A stretch of DNA of 64,000 bases from Cheilinus undulatus (Eukaryota; Chordata; Actinopteri; Labriformes; Labridae). This document shows, in pieces, positions 20,723-31,600 of the stretch. Under the pieces are notes generated by a model. That model searched no databases, was not told where the DNA came from, and worked only from the letters and a program-made list of their open reading frames with translations. The first letter of the stretch is position 1; each line of letters opens with the position of its first letter. A program made the translations under genes and the position numbers. The stretch covers positions 30,756,719 through 30,820,718 of the forward strand of contig NC_054882.1 of NCBI RefSeq assembly GCF_018320785.1. Direction: 5' to 3'.

Positions 20723-23700
20723 ATGATTAATTTAGGTAAGTTATTTTCTTGCATGTTTCTTTAAAACTTACTGATGTTTGTCTGTGTAGCGTGCTAAACT
20801 TTCTAGGCGTGGTCTGCTCATAGTTCAGACACCGCAGGTAAACGTCGAAAGTCAAACGGCCTACGTTTTCTTTTGTCAGGCTTTCTGAGCTCATTGTGAC
20901 TTTTCACTTGTGTTCATTTGTTCCTCGGTTGAGTTCTGCTGAAGTGAAATTCCCCTCATGCAAAAGTGAAAGTCTGTAGTTTTTGCTTTAGCTTGTATGA
21001 TTCGCTGTTACTCATATTGGTTCACATATAGCTCTTCATTTAGCTATAAAAGGGAACCTCAAGAGTAAAATCTGAAGATATTCTGAGCAAAGTAGCAACT
21101 ACAAACTGGGTGTCTTTTGTATAACAGAGTAGTTAACATTAGAGGAATACTTCTATTTACTTAATGAATATGCAAAACATGCATATGATTGTTCTTCTGA
21201 CTAAAAACAGGCGGAAAAGTTCAAGACTATTGTACTCAAGTAAAAGTGCAGTTGGTTTAACTTGTACTAAACTAGAAGTAAAAGTATTAGTCTATTGATT
21301 TACTCAAGTTAAAGTAAAAACTAGGTGATTCTAAGTTTAATCAAAGTAATGAGTAGCTACTTTTAGCTACCCAAGGGGCTCTTAGAGTGAAATATGATCT
21401 TTCCTTAATGTGCACATGGCCACCCATAAGGGGGGAGAGAGGGGAGAGCTTTCTGGGGCCCAGCAAAATCCAGGTCCACAGTAAAATTTAGTTATTTCAT
21501 TAATATTATTATATATTATAGTTATTTCAATATTTCATTTTTCTATCCTGAATAATAACCACTCTTATGCAATCCATATAACACAAATGTTATTTTTTAT
21601 GCTGTTCTACAAATATAGCTTTTTTCAGAATTTAAACCACTGTCTCTTAAAACTAAAACACCTTTTCATTGGTAAAGTTAACAATGTGGATGGGAGCGCT
21701 GGACTAAACCATTTGGAAAGTAAGGTTAGACTTCAAAGAAAATTCATGATGTGCACAAACGACAGGATGGCAGGAAATAAAAAAGGAAAAACTGGGGCAA
21801 CCAATTTAAAAAATAATGACATGATTATAAAAAGGGGCAAAAATAGGTGAAAAGTGGCCAAAAAAGTGGAAAATTGCCAAAAAACAACCCCGGCAAAAAT
21901 GGTTAAACTGGCAAAAAAAAAAAGTGGCAAACATGGGCAAAAATAAGTGAAAAGTAGCTTAACTAAAATGGGTAAATGGTGGCAGAAACGGAATAAAAAT
22001 GTCAAAAATAAGTGGCTAAAATGGGATCGATAAAGTAATCTAATCCAAAAAGTGTCAAAAGTGGGCATACAGTTACAATAGAGCGGCAAAAAATGACGAA
22101 ATGGGTTAGAAGTAGCAAAAACGGGCAGTAAACCTCTAGAAGTGTGTGTAAAGTGGCAAAAAGCAGTAGAAGAAATGGGCAGAAAGTGTTGAAAAGGGGT
22201 TAAAAGGTAGCATGAATAAATAAGTCAAACATCAGAACCCAGTAATAGTTAGACACATTTTTAAAGTCCAAAACTATTAGCCAGGACCCTAGCACTAATT
22301 CTACACATGCAAAAGGCATGCATTGATATCATCAATAAATCACCACAAGGAAGGGACCATTCTCTGTGGGCAGCCCTGAATGTGCAATAGCAAGAGAATA
22401 TTAATTTGGGACCAGGTTGTTTATTTTAAGGTGTGACTTAACCTAAAGTAAAATCTAACTGCTGTTTTGGGAGGAAATGTGTAACTAATGTCTTTATATG
22501 CCACTAACTAACCAATCAAGTAGAAGTAAAAAGTACAACAAAAAAATTGATTTGATCTGTGCTTGAATGACAGGAAACATCAGTCTCTTAATTTTAAGGC
22601 CAAATCATGGTTAAGCACAGCTTAAAGCTAGAATCAGGGCCTCTTGAAGGATTCTGTTTCTACCTGAACCCCTTCCATCAGATAAATGTTGTGTTGAATG
22701 TTTACACAGCCCCACCCAAAGCTTTGTCCTGTTCATTATGGGGGGGGGGTCAATACAATCCCTCCTACACCTTATCCCTCTGTTGTTCACCGAGGTATCC
22801 TCTGTCATCTCTGCAGGGGTCAGGCATAACTGTGGTAACTGCCTTATTTCTGAAGTGTTGTCACGTTTGCTAACCACCGACTGACTTCCTTTAGACTTTT
22901 CTGAAAGTGCAACACTGCAATGATGTTGATTCTCACACAAGTTCTCACTTTACAGCACTCACAGCTTGTTCTTTTTATTTCATCACTTGTAAGTGTGTGT
23001 ACTGTAATCTCATTTTGTATACTGGTTCCTGTTCTTCATTTACCCTTCGGTAAGATTAGTCACATGCTTTAGTCTGCAGACAAACAGCTGAAAAAGCTCA
23101 TTGTTTGCCTCTTAAAATTCTCCAAAAGGCTAACCTACTTCAAATGTCACATCTATTCTCCTCTAGGAATATGCTGCGTCAGCCTCAAGGACAACAAGGC
23201 CCTGATGAAGATGGGTCTGGGGCTGGTGCTGGTGGGCCATGTCAACTTTCTGCTTGGAGCACTTGTGCACGGCGCCGTGCTCAGACACATCAACGTGCAC
23301 GCTCAGGCCAGGACAATGGAGTACGCCATCTCTAATGTGATCGCCATTGTGGCTGGTTTAGTGGTGAGTAAGAAGTGGCTGCATTAAGAACTTCAAAAGT
23401 AATTTGAAATGTTAAATAGATCATGACTGACCAGTGCAGTCCTTTTCTGCATTTTCATTCTGTCATTAAGATCTGTGTTTTCTTCTCTACTTCTTCTGCT
23501 CCATAGGGAATCATTAGTGGAATAACGGCCATTGTCCTCTCCAAAAACAAGAAAAACAGGATCCTGGTAAACACTGCTATACTCCCCTCTCTTCCCATCA
23601 CGTCTCCCTTCTGTCATTTGCCAGCTCCTGTCAGAACTTGCCCGTGTCTCTTTAAGTGAAAACAGTCAAGTGTGTATAAACTCGTAAGAGAGAATATGTA

Positions 23701-26700
23701 GAAATAATTTGGATACCTGCCTAAGAACAGAGGTTGTTATAAACTGTATGTTTCTTCAGTATTTCCTTTTACTTCATAAGTACACTTTTAAGGCAGACAT
23801 GTTTGTCCATAAATAAGCCAAAGTGTTTTTTCCTGATTGTCCAAATCTGTGTTGTACCTTGCAGCAGTGGGTCCTGTTGGTCTTCAGCTTCATTGCAGGT
23901 CTCCTGGCAGTTGCCTCCATCCTGGGCTTGTCAGTTTCCATGGTGAAAGCAATTATTCACAAAGGTTTGAGCCTGCTGACACACTGTAAATCTTACGAAA
24001 AAGGAGTCGGCTCCGCCAGCATCACATATGAATGCCCCTTCGATCCCACTCGTATTTATGTGAGTTAGAGGACATATTTTAAATTTCCCTGTTTAAGTCT
24101 TTATTGATCAGTTTAATAACGTTTTGTGTATGTGTTAAACCAGGGGACGACTATCATTCTGTGGGTGCCTCTCATCTTTATGTGTGTGGTGGAAATGGTG
24201 TTCTCCTTCCGTTGCTTTGCTGCCTGTACTTCATTTCTCTACCTCTGTCCATGCAGAAAGAGGCCGGTCCGGGCCAGGAGGGTAAGTAGCTGTAGGATCA
24301 CTGACACAGTTAGACCTGCAACATTTGTCACAGGGTGCATGCCTGCTGATAACTGTGGTATTCATCCTACTTTTTTACCTTTAGTACGTTTTTATAGTCA
24401 GACATAGGTGAGGTAATTGTGAGGCTAGTATGCATGTTAGAGAAAAAAAGTTTGAAAAATGTATGTAAAAATGCTGTGTTGAAGATCTTATATGATAAAG
24501 AACAAAAAGCAATGTGACATGACCTTTGATACAGACCCCCACTGCTGACAGCAAACATACACAGATCACTGTGGTTTCTGTCTCATCTCATGCTGTCTAT
24601 GCAAAAGCACTGGGCCTGACCTTGAGAGCGAAAATAAAGTAGTTTAAACGGAGGCTCAGTATATTTGCCCTCATTAGATTTATCAACCCCTGGTCCTCTT
24701 ATGTACAAATACAAATGTAATCATGTATGTTAATTTTGTTAATTACACTTCAGTAACATTAACCTCCTATGACCCTGCATGCACATGTAGTGCATTCAGA
24801 AAGTATTCAGGTCCCCTTCACTTTTTCAGTTTTATTATGTTGCAGCTGATGCTACTGGGAAAAAAGATTCATCTTTATTTTCATTAAACATCCAGTAACC
24901 CATCATGACAAAGTGAAAACAGATTTTTTTTGCAAATGTATTAAAAATAAAGTTAAATATATTAACAATAGTATTAAAAATAAAGTTAAATATATTAACA
25001 ATAATATTGAAATTTCAAGTGTTATTTGCAACAACACTTGAAATTTGGCCCAGGTTCTTCCCATGTGTCTTAATTGTTGCTAAGATGTTTCTACACCTTG
25101 ATTGGAGTCCACCTGTGTTAAAGGGGACATTTTTTACCCTTTAAAGATAAGTTTATATTGGTCTCAGAGGTCCCCAAAACATGCCTGTGAAGTTTGTTAC
25201 TGAAAAAATGCTCAGGTATTGGATTTTTGTATATCTAAAAGCTCTGTGTCTGAGGATTTAAATGTTAATGAGCTGTCTGACTCCGCCCCTGACCACACCC
25301 CTCTCAGGAAATTGATATGGCACTCCTGATGTTACAATGTTACAGATGCTTTTATCCTAAGTTAAGGACCTGACTGGGATTTGAACCATTAATCTCCCAG
25401 ATAAGTCAGCAGGGTAACCCACTGAGCTATCCAGCATCTCAGCTTGAAGCTAAGAGGAAGATCAGGAGAGGAGGGCGGATCTTTCCTCCAAGTGGGGGGG
25501 GGGGGGCAACCAAACCTGGGGGCGTTGCTAACTCCCCACATGAGGTCATGAGAGAAAAATCTGACTTTGGCTTGTGGGGGTGAATTTTCTGGTACTTGAG
25601 GGGATTGTGGACAGGTCAGGGGTACGTGTTTTTGTTAGAAAAACCTGAAAAAGTGATTTTTGCATATGTCCCCTTTAGATAAAGACACATGAAAGCCTGC
25701 TTGGAGTCTGCAACAAACTCCAAATGACAAGCCAGTTTGGCTGCGCGACCAGCTTTAGAAAGAGTCCTGTTAGTGCCAAACTTCCATTCTGAAAATAATG
25801 GAGGCCACTGTACTCTTGGGAACCTTCAACAACAGAATGTTTTTGTAGCATTCTCCAGATGTGTGCCTTGCAACAATCCTGTCTCTGAGCTCTGCAGGCA
25901 GTTCCTTTCACCTCATGGTTTGAGAGAAATGGGAGGCAACTGAGCTAAATTTAAAATGTTGCAAAGGGTTTGAGTTCTTGTGTCTATATGAAATTTAAGT
26001 TTTTTATTTTAATTTTTTTTAACTACTGAAATTTCTAAAATTCTGTTTTTACTTGGTGGTGATGGGGTCCTGAGCATTGATTAATGAGAATAAATGTTTG
26101 TTTTTTTATTATTTTGCTGTAACATCAGGTGGCAATTAAACAAAATGGAAAATATGATGGAGGTTAAAATGCTTTCAAAATGCAATGTATCAGAACATTA
26201 CTTTTTGGCTTTCCTTGAATTTTTGAAAAAATGTCAAAATTTTTCCATTTAAGTTTAAACCATTTGCTTGAAATGTTGGGAGAATTTGCTGTTTGGATAT
26301 TTTGAGAAATTTGCTTGGAAATTTTCAGGTGTTTTCATGTAGATCTGGGGGATATGTGTATATTTTAGAGTTTGGAAGTTTTGTGAGAAATGTGCTTCCA
26401 TTTTGGGGGAAATTTTCATGGGAATTTGTTTGGATGTTTGGGGAAATTTGGGGCATTTTCATGGACATTTCAGGGAAATAATTTAGATGTTTCCACCCTT
26501 TTCAATAAATGTTGGGTAATTGTAATTTTAGGGGGAATCTGCTACTGTACTTTTAGAGGAATTTACTTTGAAATTCTGGGATTCTTGTCGAAATCTTTGT
26601 TTGGAATGTTAAGGCTTTATGACAAAATTTTACTGAAACATTTGGGAAATATTTTTCAAAAAATTTTAGGTTCTTTTAGTGGGATACTTTAAAAATATGT

Positions 26701-27025
26701 TTAAGAATTTTCCCTGAAATCTTAGGTAATTTCTTTGAAATCTTAGGGAATTCGTGTGGATTTTGGAAAGAAACATTTCCAAGAAATTCCTGTCTAAAGA
26801 CGAGGCTGATGTTTTAATTTATCAGGTGTTACTTATCCCAAATAAGTGGTAAAAAATGCATACCAAGCAAAAGCTCAGGAGGTTAAAATACATTTTTAGA
26901 AAAGTTCTTTTATCACTGTGAAACACGTTGATGTCTAGACAGATATTTACTGGCTAATTTTCCCAAGCCAGACACTTTATATAACGTTCAGATTCAAATT
27001 TGAGCTTTAGCTTGTTAGACCAGCA

Positions 27026-27057
<32 letters not shown>

Positions 27058-27390
27058 CCTTTGAATACCAGCTATGAATCTAAATTTGACCACAGACCAG
27101 TTCTTTTGCTGTACGTCAGTGTTGTCCTCGATTTGTTGCTGTAGGTTTTCAATTGCAGATTTACATTTTTGTTGTTACTTTTCTTGTTTTTTGTCTTTTT
27201 GTTTCAAAGATGGCTTGTAGATTCAATATTTGTGTGTCATATGACATTTCAGGTGCGCATCCAAAGAGCTGTTGAAACTCCGTCTTCACCTCCAGCTAGA
27301 GATCCACCAACGGATGTGGAGGCAGAACCTGCAGAGCAGGATGAACTGTTAGACTCTGGCACTGCAGTGGAGCAAAGTGAATGGCTCTGA
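20723..27390 (+). CDS. tmem54: TMEM54/KRTCAP3-family four-pass membrane protein
   Basis: Small tetraspanning membrane protein; no biochemical role is established for the family. Exons are 20723-20735, 23167-23363, 23507-23566, 23865-24059, 24144-24281 and 27253-27390; joined they give 246 residues. Hydrophobic segments are near residues 16-40, 60-85, 90-118 and 158-190. Diagnostic stretches are LVGHVNFLLGALVHGAVLRH, ECPFDPTRIYGTTIILW just before the fourth segment, a cysteine-rich stretch CRKRPVRARR, and an acidic tail ending EQSEWL. The first exon encodes only MINLG, so that start is the least certain part. Sequence alone resembles KRTCAP3 about as much as TMEM54; the hdac1/lck neighbourhood favours TMEM54. 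The large introns hold several repeats. Confidence 0.82.
21411..22250. repeat. Degenerate AAAATGGGCAAAAGTGGC array
   Basis: It begins with a G/C-rich head (GGGGAGAGCTTTCTGGGGCC) and an AATAACCACTCTTAT segment, then runs as loose tandem words of AAAAGTGGC/AAAATGGG with no fixed period. The same head, AATAACCACTCTTAT segment and tandem body occur at 50760-51620, so this is one dispersed repeat family. It lies in tmem54 intron 1. Confidence 0.65.
22251..23166. other. tmem54 intron 1, distal part
   Basis: I see no gene here. There is a ten-base G run at 22740. The rest appears unique. Confidence 0.4.
25119..25677. mobile_element. MITE nested in the Tc1-like relic
   Basis: The ends AAGGGGACAT and ATGTCCCCTT are perfect inverted repeats flanked by TA on both sides, and they interrupt the Tc1-like sequence. 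The interior is non-coding and itself holds a tRNA-like segment (25330-25440) and a G run near 25495. Confidence 0.72.
25330..25440 (-). repeat. tRNA-like SINE segment inside the MITE
   Basis: On the minus strand GGATAGCTCAGTGGGTTA resembles a tRNA A box, and GGTTCAAATCCC a B box about 35 nt later. It is followed by CTTAACTTAGGATAAAAGC. No target duplication was found, so it may be an original part of the MITE. It is not a functional tRNA because acceptor-stem pairing is absent. Confidence 0.55.
26180..26800. repeat. Degenerate TTTGGGGAAATTTTC-type array
   Basis: Loose repeats of GGAAATTT, TTTGGGG and GGGAATTT words run through this part of tmem54 intron 5 without a fixed period. Open frames in it arise from the low complexity. 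A 20-plus A run follows at about 27031. Confidence 0.5.
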
Positions 27391-28628
27391 AGCAGATTAA
27401 CCTAGTGAAATAGGTTGATGGCTGTCGAGCCTAACTTTTAAAAATGCACTGTCATTACGAAATTATTGTATTGTCTGTTACATATGTTATGTCCAAAGAA
27501 GACATATGACATTAACTAGGAGAGGAGGGAGTCGTTCTGTCAACTGGTCTTGGTTAGGTCCAAAATTATTATTTTGTGTCCAACACAAAGCTGTTACCCA
27601 TGCCTTCATATTAAAACTTTTAGATTTGTAAAATGTGTCGTGTTTTTCTTGATACCAGAAATAACAGGTGATTTGTTTTTTTACTTTGGAAAGCTGATAA
27701 CATTTCAGAAAAATGCTTGAGAATTGTTTCAGGGCAGTTTTTTTATTGGTTTTTGAAAGTGTGTTCAAACACACCAGGGTCAGATTTATAGAACATTTGC
27801 AAACTTTAGTGGAACGTTTTTTCTTAAGTTTCAGAATATAAATATATACAACAAATGAAATCTAGCATTTATCTTACCTCCAATCTGAGATTGGTTCTTA
27901 CAGGACATACAAGTCCAAATTTCCTTGGAATACAACTGACAATGGCAGTCACTGGACAGAACTCAAAAACTTTCATTAGAGAGGCAGGAGTCCAGGAAAC
28001 TTGTCCAAGATGTTCTTTTGTCAGTGAAGGGCACAAACTAAACATCCTAAAATATAAGACTGTCATGTATGTTGACTGTGACATGTAAAAGGTATTCACC
28101 TCTACTGGCTTGGTGACCTTGGCAGGCAAGACCAGTGACACAGATGTATTACAGAAAAAGATCTATTGCATAAACATGCTTCAACTACATATTCAAAGAC
28201 AGGACAAAATGGGACTGAAAGACAAAACAGAGTAGCCAAAATATCTATGATTTAAATAAATTAAATCCATCAGATATATAAAAGCATACATGTACTAAGC
28301 CATTTTTACAGTTGCTTCACAAGGGAAAGGCAAATGACGTAGCATAAAAAGATAAAGGGTATAAAATGAGAAGGCATACAAAACAATACTCAGAAACACT
28401 GACTGACTTCAGTCCATAAACAGCAAAGGTTGAAAAGGTGACCTAGAAAATCCTGATTGGATCCCCGTCCCATTTTAAAGGGAGGTGGACCTCATTACAA
28501 AGGTATAGTCCTTCATGGATTTTAACAGCAGCAGCCTGGAAAGATGAGCTATCCAAAAAATCTTGCTTGAAGGGGGAAAAAGGATCCATCAGGATCAGTT
28601 GCGCTGGCATCATTGGCTGCTGAGGATC
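27391..28628. other. 3' UTRs of convergent tmem54 and hdac1
   Basis: The two stop codons face each other across 1.2 kb. Candidate plus-strand poly(A) signals for tmem54 are ATTAAA at 27610 and AATAAA at 28255. A minus-strand AATAAA for hdac1 is at 27747-27742, which would give it a 3' UTR of about 880 nt overlapping the tmem54 end. No other gene is seen. Confidence 0.45.
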
Positions 28629-31600
28629 TCAAGGTGTCTTGGACTCTTCTTTTGGCCTAGAAGGGACCAGGTAAAAGATTGAATTAGCACTCCTATCAAG
28701 GCACTACCGAAACCAGTGGATCCTAATCTTTATTCCTTAGGGCCCCCCTACTAGTATCTATGAGAAGCTAAGCTCCCCAGGAGTCACTTGGAGAAATCAA
28801 ACATCAATTTTTAACTATCCATTATTATGATGCCATATTAGGACAGCTATAGGGGAAAAATAGTAAAGAGGATCTAGAGATTTTCAAGGAAAAAAAGTTA
28901 AATAAAAGAAAAAAAAATATTTTTCAACTTGAAATGTCATAAATGTCATGTACCAAAATCTTTGAATTTTTTGGACTATAAAGTTGAAGTCAAACCACTG
29001 TTAAGTTTGGTTTCTTGTAATTCTGACTGTTCACTGCTGTAAATTTATGATGTTAAAAACTAGAAATTTATGAGTTTCTGATTTAAGAGTTTTTGACCTT
29101 AAACACTAAGTAGTTCTAAAACATTCTGAGTTAAAAAGTCTTAAATCCTGAGTTTCAACAAATTAACGGAATAAACAAATCCTCTTAATTTTTAATTCTG
29201 CTAGGGTGGCGCTAATACACAATATGTTTCAGATCTTTTTGCACATCTAATTTTGACACATCAGAGCAGATAGGGTCCTGTGCCCCCTCTGAAATCTTTG
29301 GCATCCCTCCAGAGGTTCCCAGACCCCAGATTAGGAACCACTGACCTAAACAACACAATTCTATAATGTGATATATTTTCTTACTTTGACGTGTCCATTT
29401 TCTCCTCTTCTGGCACCTTCTCCTCCTCTTTTACTTCTAAAAGAAACAAAAAACATAATCACAGCTTTCATAAAAAGAAAGCTTCTGCTTCTTATGGGAT
29501 GATAAACAGCAACTTATAGTTTTAACTCAACCAAATTCGATGAGTAAATAAGCCGTCTTTTCTACGGGGATAAAACTGAGAGATAAATAAGAGGTAAAAA
29601 ATGAAAAAAAGTGTATAGATACCTTTTGTTTCCTCCTCACCTTTCTTCTCCTTTTCTTCTCCCTCCTTCTCCCCCTCAGTCTTGGCCCGCTTGGCTTTCT
29701 TGAAGCTAGCTGCATTTCTACGACCACCTTCACCTTCATCCTCTGAGTCAGAGAACTCCTCCTCGCATGCTATCCTCTTGTCATGAGCACGGACTGAGCA
29801 GTAACAGAGGACAAGGTTTGATTAGAATATGCAGCTCTACTGTTTCAGGGGTTAAAATGAAAAGGACTATGTAAAGTGTTCCTACTGGATATGCGTTTAT
29901 TGGGGTCATCCTCCTCCTCGTCACCGCTGTCCTCCTGCACAGCATCCTCAGGGATGGCCTGCATCTGGACTCCAGGAGCATGGGGCAGCATGCGCAAGTT
30001 CTCAAACAAGCGCTGCCTAAAGGACAGAATGCAGGATGAACATACTGACCAAATTCTTAACGTCTCAAATCAACATACAGAACCTGTGAGAGTTGTTCAC
30101 TATGAACAGACTGACTTAGTTGATGCAAATAAACTTTTCAAAACACATATTAGACAAAAAAAAATCATGGGACATCTCATGCACTCACTTGATCTTCTCC
30201 AGGTAGTCAGTGGTGTTCTGATTGGTCATGTTTGAGGGGCTGATGTGCAGCTTGAAGTCTGGTCCAAAATACTCAAAGTAGTCATTGTAAGGGAGCTCTG
30301 CCAGGTTACAAAGTGAGAATTCGTACACTCAGTCTACTTCATTTTTAAAGATAAATAAACATGAAGTAATTTACTAGTTTTTATGATGTGGCTACAGATT
30401 GTTCTAGATTATTTTACTCTCATTTCAAGCTTGAAATTGCTCAATCACGCTGGTTGTTTTCAATGCAGCACAGGTCTACACTCACCATTGGGAATGGAGG
30501 TATCTAGGGCTACAGCGGTCTCATACGTCCAGCAGCGTGCCACGTTGCGGATGGTGTAGCCTCCTCCACCGAGCATTAGCAGTGGCAGATTGAAACTCTT
30601 CATGTACTCCACACACTTAGCGTGACCTGAGAAACAGTATGGGAAAAATCAAACACGTTTCACAGGCCAGTTGTTGACCTCTTTGCTTGCAGTGTTACCG
30701 GGGGAGACAGTCATTTTAGGAACTTACCTTTGATGGTGAGGTTAAAGCAACCAAGCCTGTCTCCTGACAGAGAGTCAGCTCCACACTGCAAAACCACTGC
30801 ACTGGGCTGGTACATCTCCATCACCTTGGCCATTATCTACACAAAAATATAAGATTCATTAACTCAGTTAAAGGCTTCTTCACAGAAAGGGAGATCTTAA
30901 CTTTCAAAAAACAAACATGACAGTCGTTGAACAAGTATTCTTGTACTCACAGGTTTGAATATGGCTTCGTAGGACTCATCATCAATCCCATCTCTCAGTG
31001 GGTAATTCACAGCATAGTATTTCCCTTTTCCAGCACCAATGTCCTACAAAGAAAGAGACAAAAGTCAGTTTACAGTATAAGATAAATGAAGTTTTATCTG
31101 TTTAATAACCTCAAGACTTACCCTCAGGTCACCTGTGCCAGGAAAGTACTCTCCATACTTGTGGAAGGAAACCGTCATAACACGGTCTGTGGTGTAGAAA
31201 GCCTCCTCCACACCATCTCCGTGGTGGATATCAATATCTATGTACAGAACTCGCTGGTGGTATCTGGCAGGAGAGAAAAGTTCATTTTAGTCTAAAGACT
31301 TTTTTTTTTACAAAATGAGATATGGTTTATGATATCACTCTACAGCAACTACACCGAGAATCACCCCTTCAAGATAAAACATACTTGAGTGACTATAATG
31401 GGGCTTTTCTACTCACTTCAGTAACTCCAGGATGGCCAGTACAATGTCATTGACATAGCAAAAGCCTGAGGCCTCAGACTTCTTGGCATGATGCAGGCCT
31501 CCAGCCCAGTTGATAGCGATGTCCGTCTGCTGTTTGTTCAACTTCACTGCACCAGCTGCAGCAAAACAAGGTAGAGAGCGTTAATAACCACAGCTTAATC

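Larger units (their letters stand above)
24790..25945. mobile_element. Tc1-like relic split by a nested element
   Basis: The left part starts GCATTCAGAAAGTATTCAGG with CAGTTTTATTATGTTGCAG and GTTTCTACACCTTGATTGG; the right part resumes at about 25678 with GATAAAGACACATGAAAGCC. A related relic at 34775-35580 shares the CCCCTTCACTTTTT and TGTTGCAG words. The transposase is not readable. It lies in tmem54 intron 5. Confidence 0.65.

Noticed and set aside
26293-26692. Open frames in tmem54 intron 5
   Set aside because: They come from a degenerate G/T-rich array. The peptides are low-complexity F/G/W strings.
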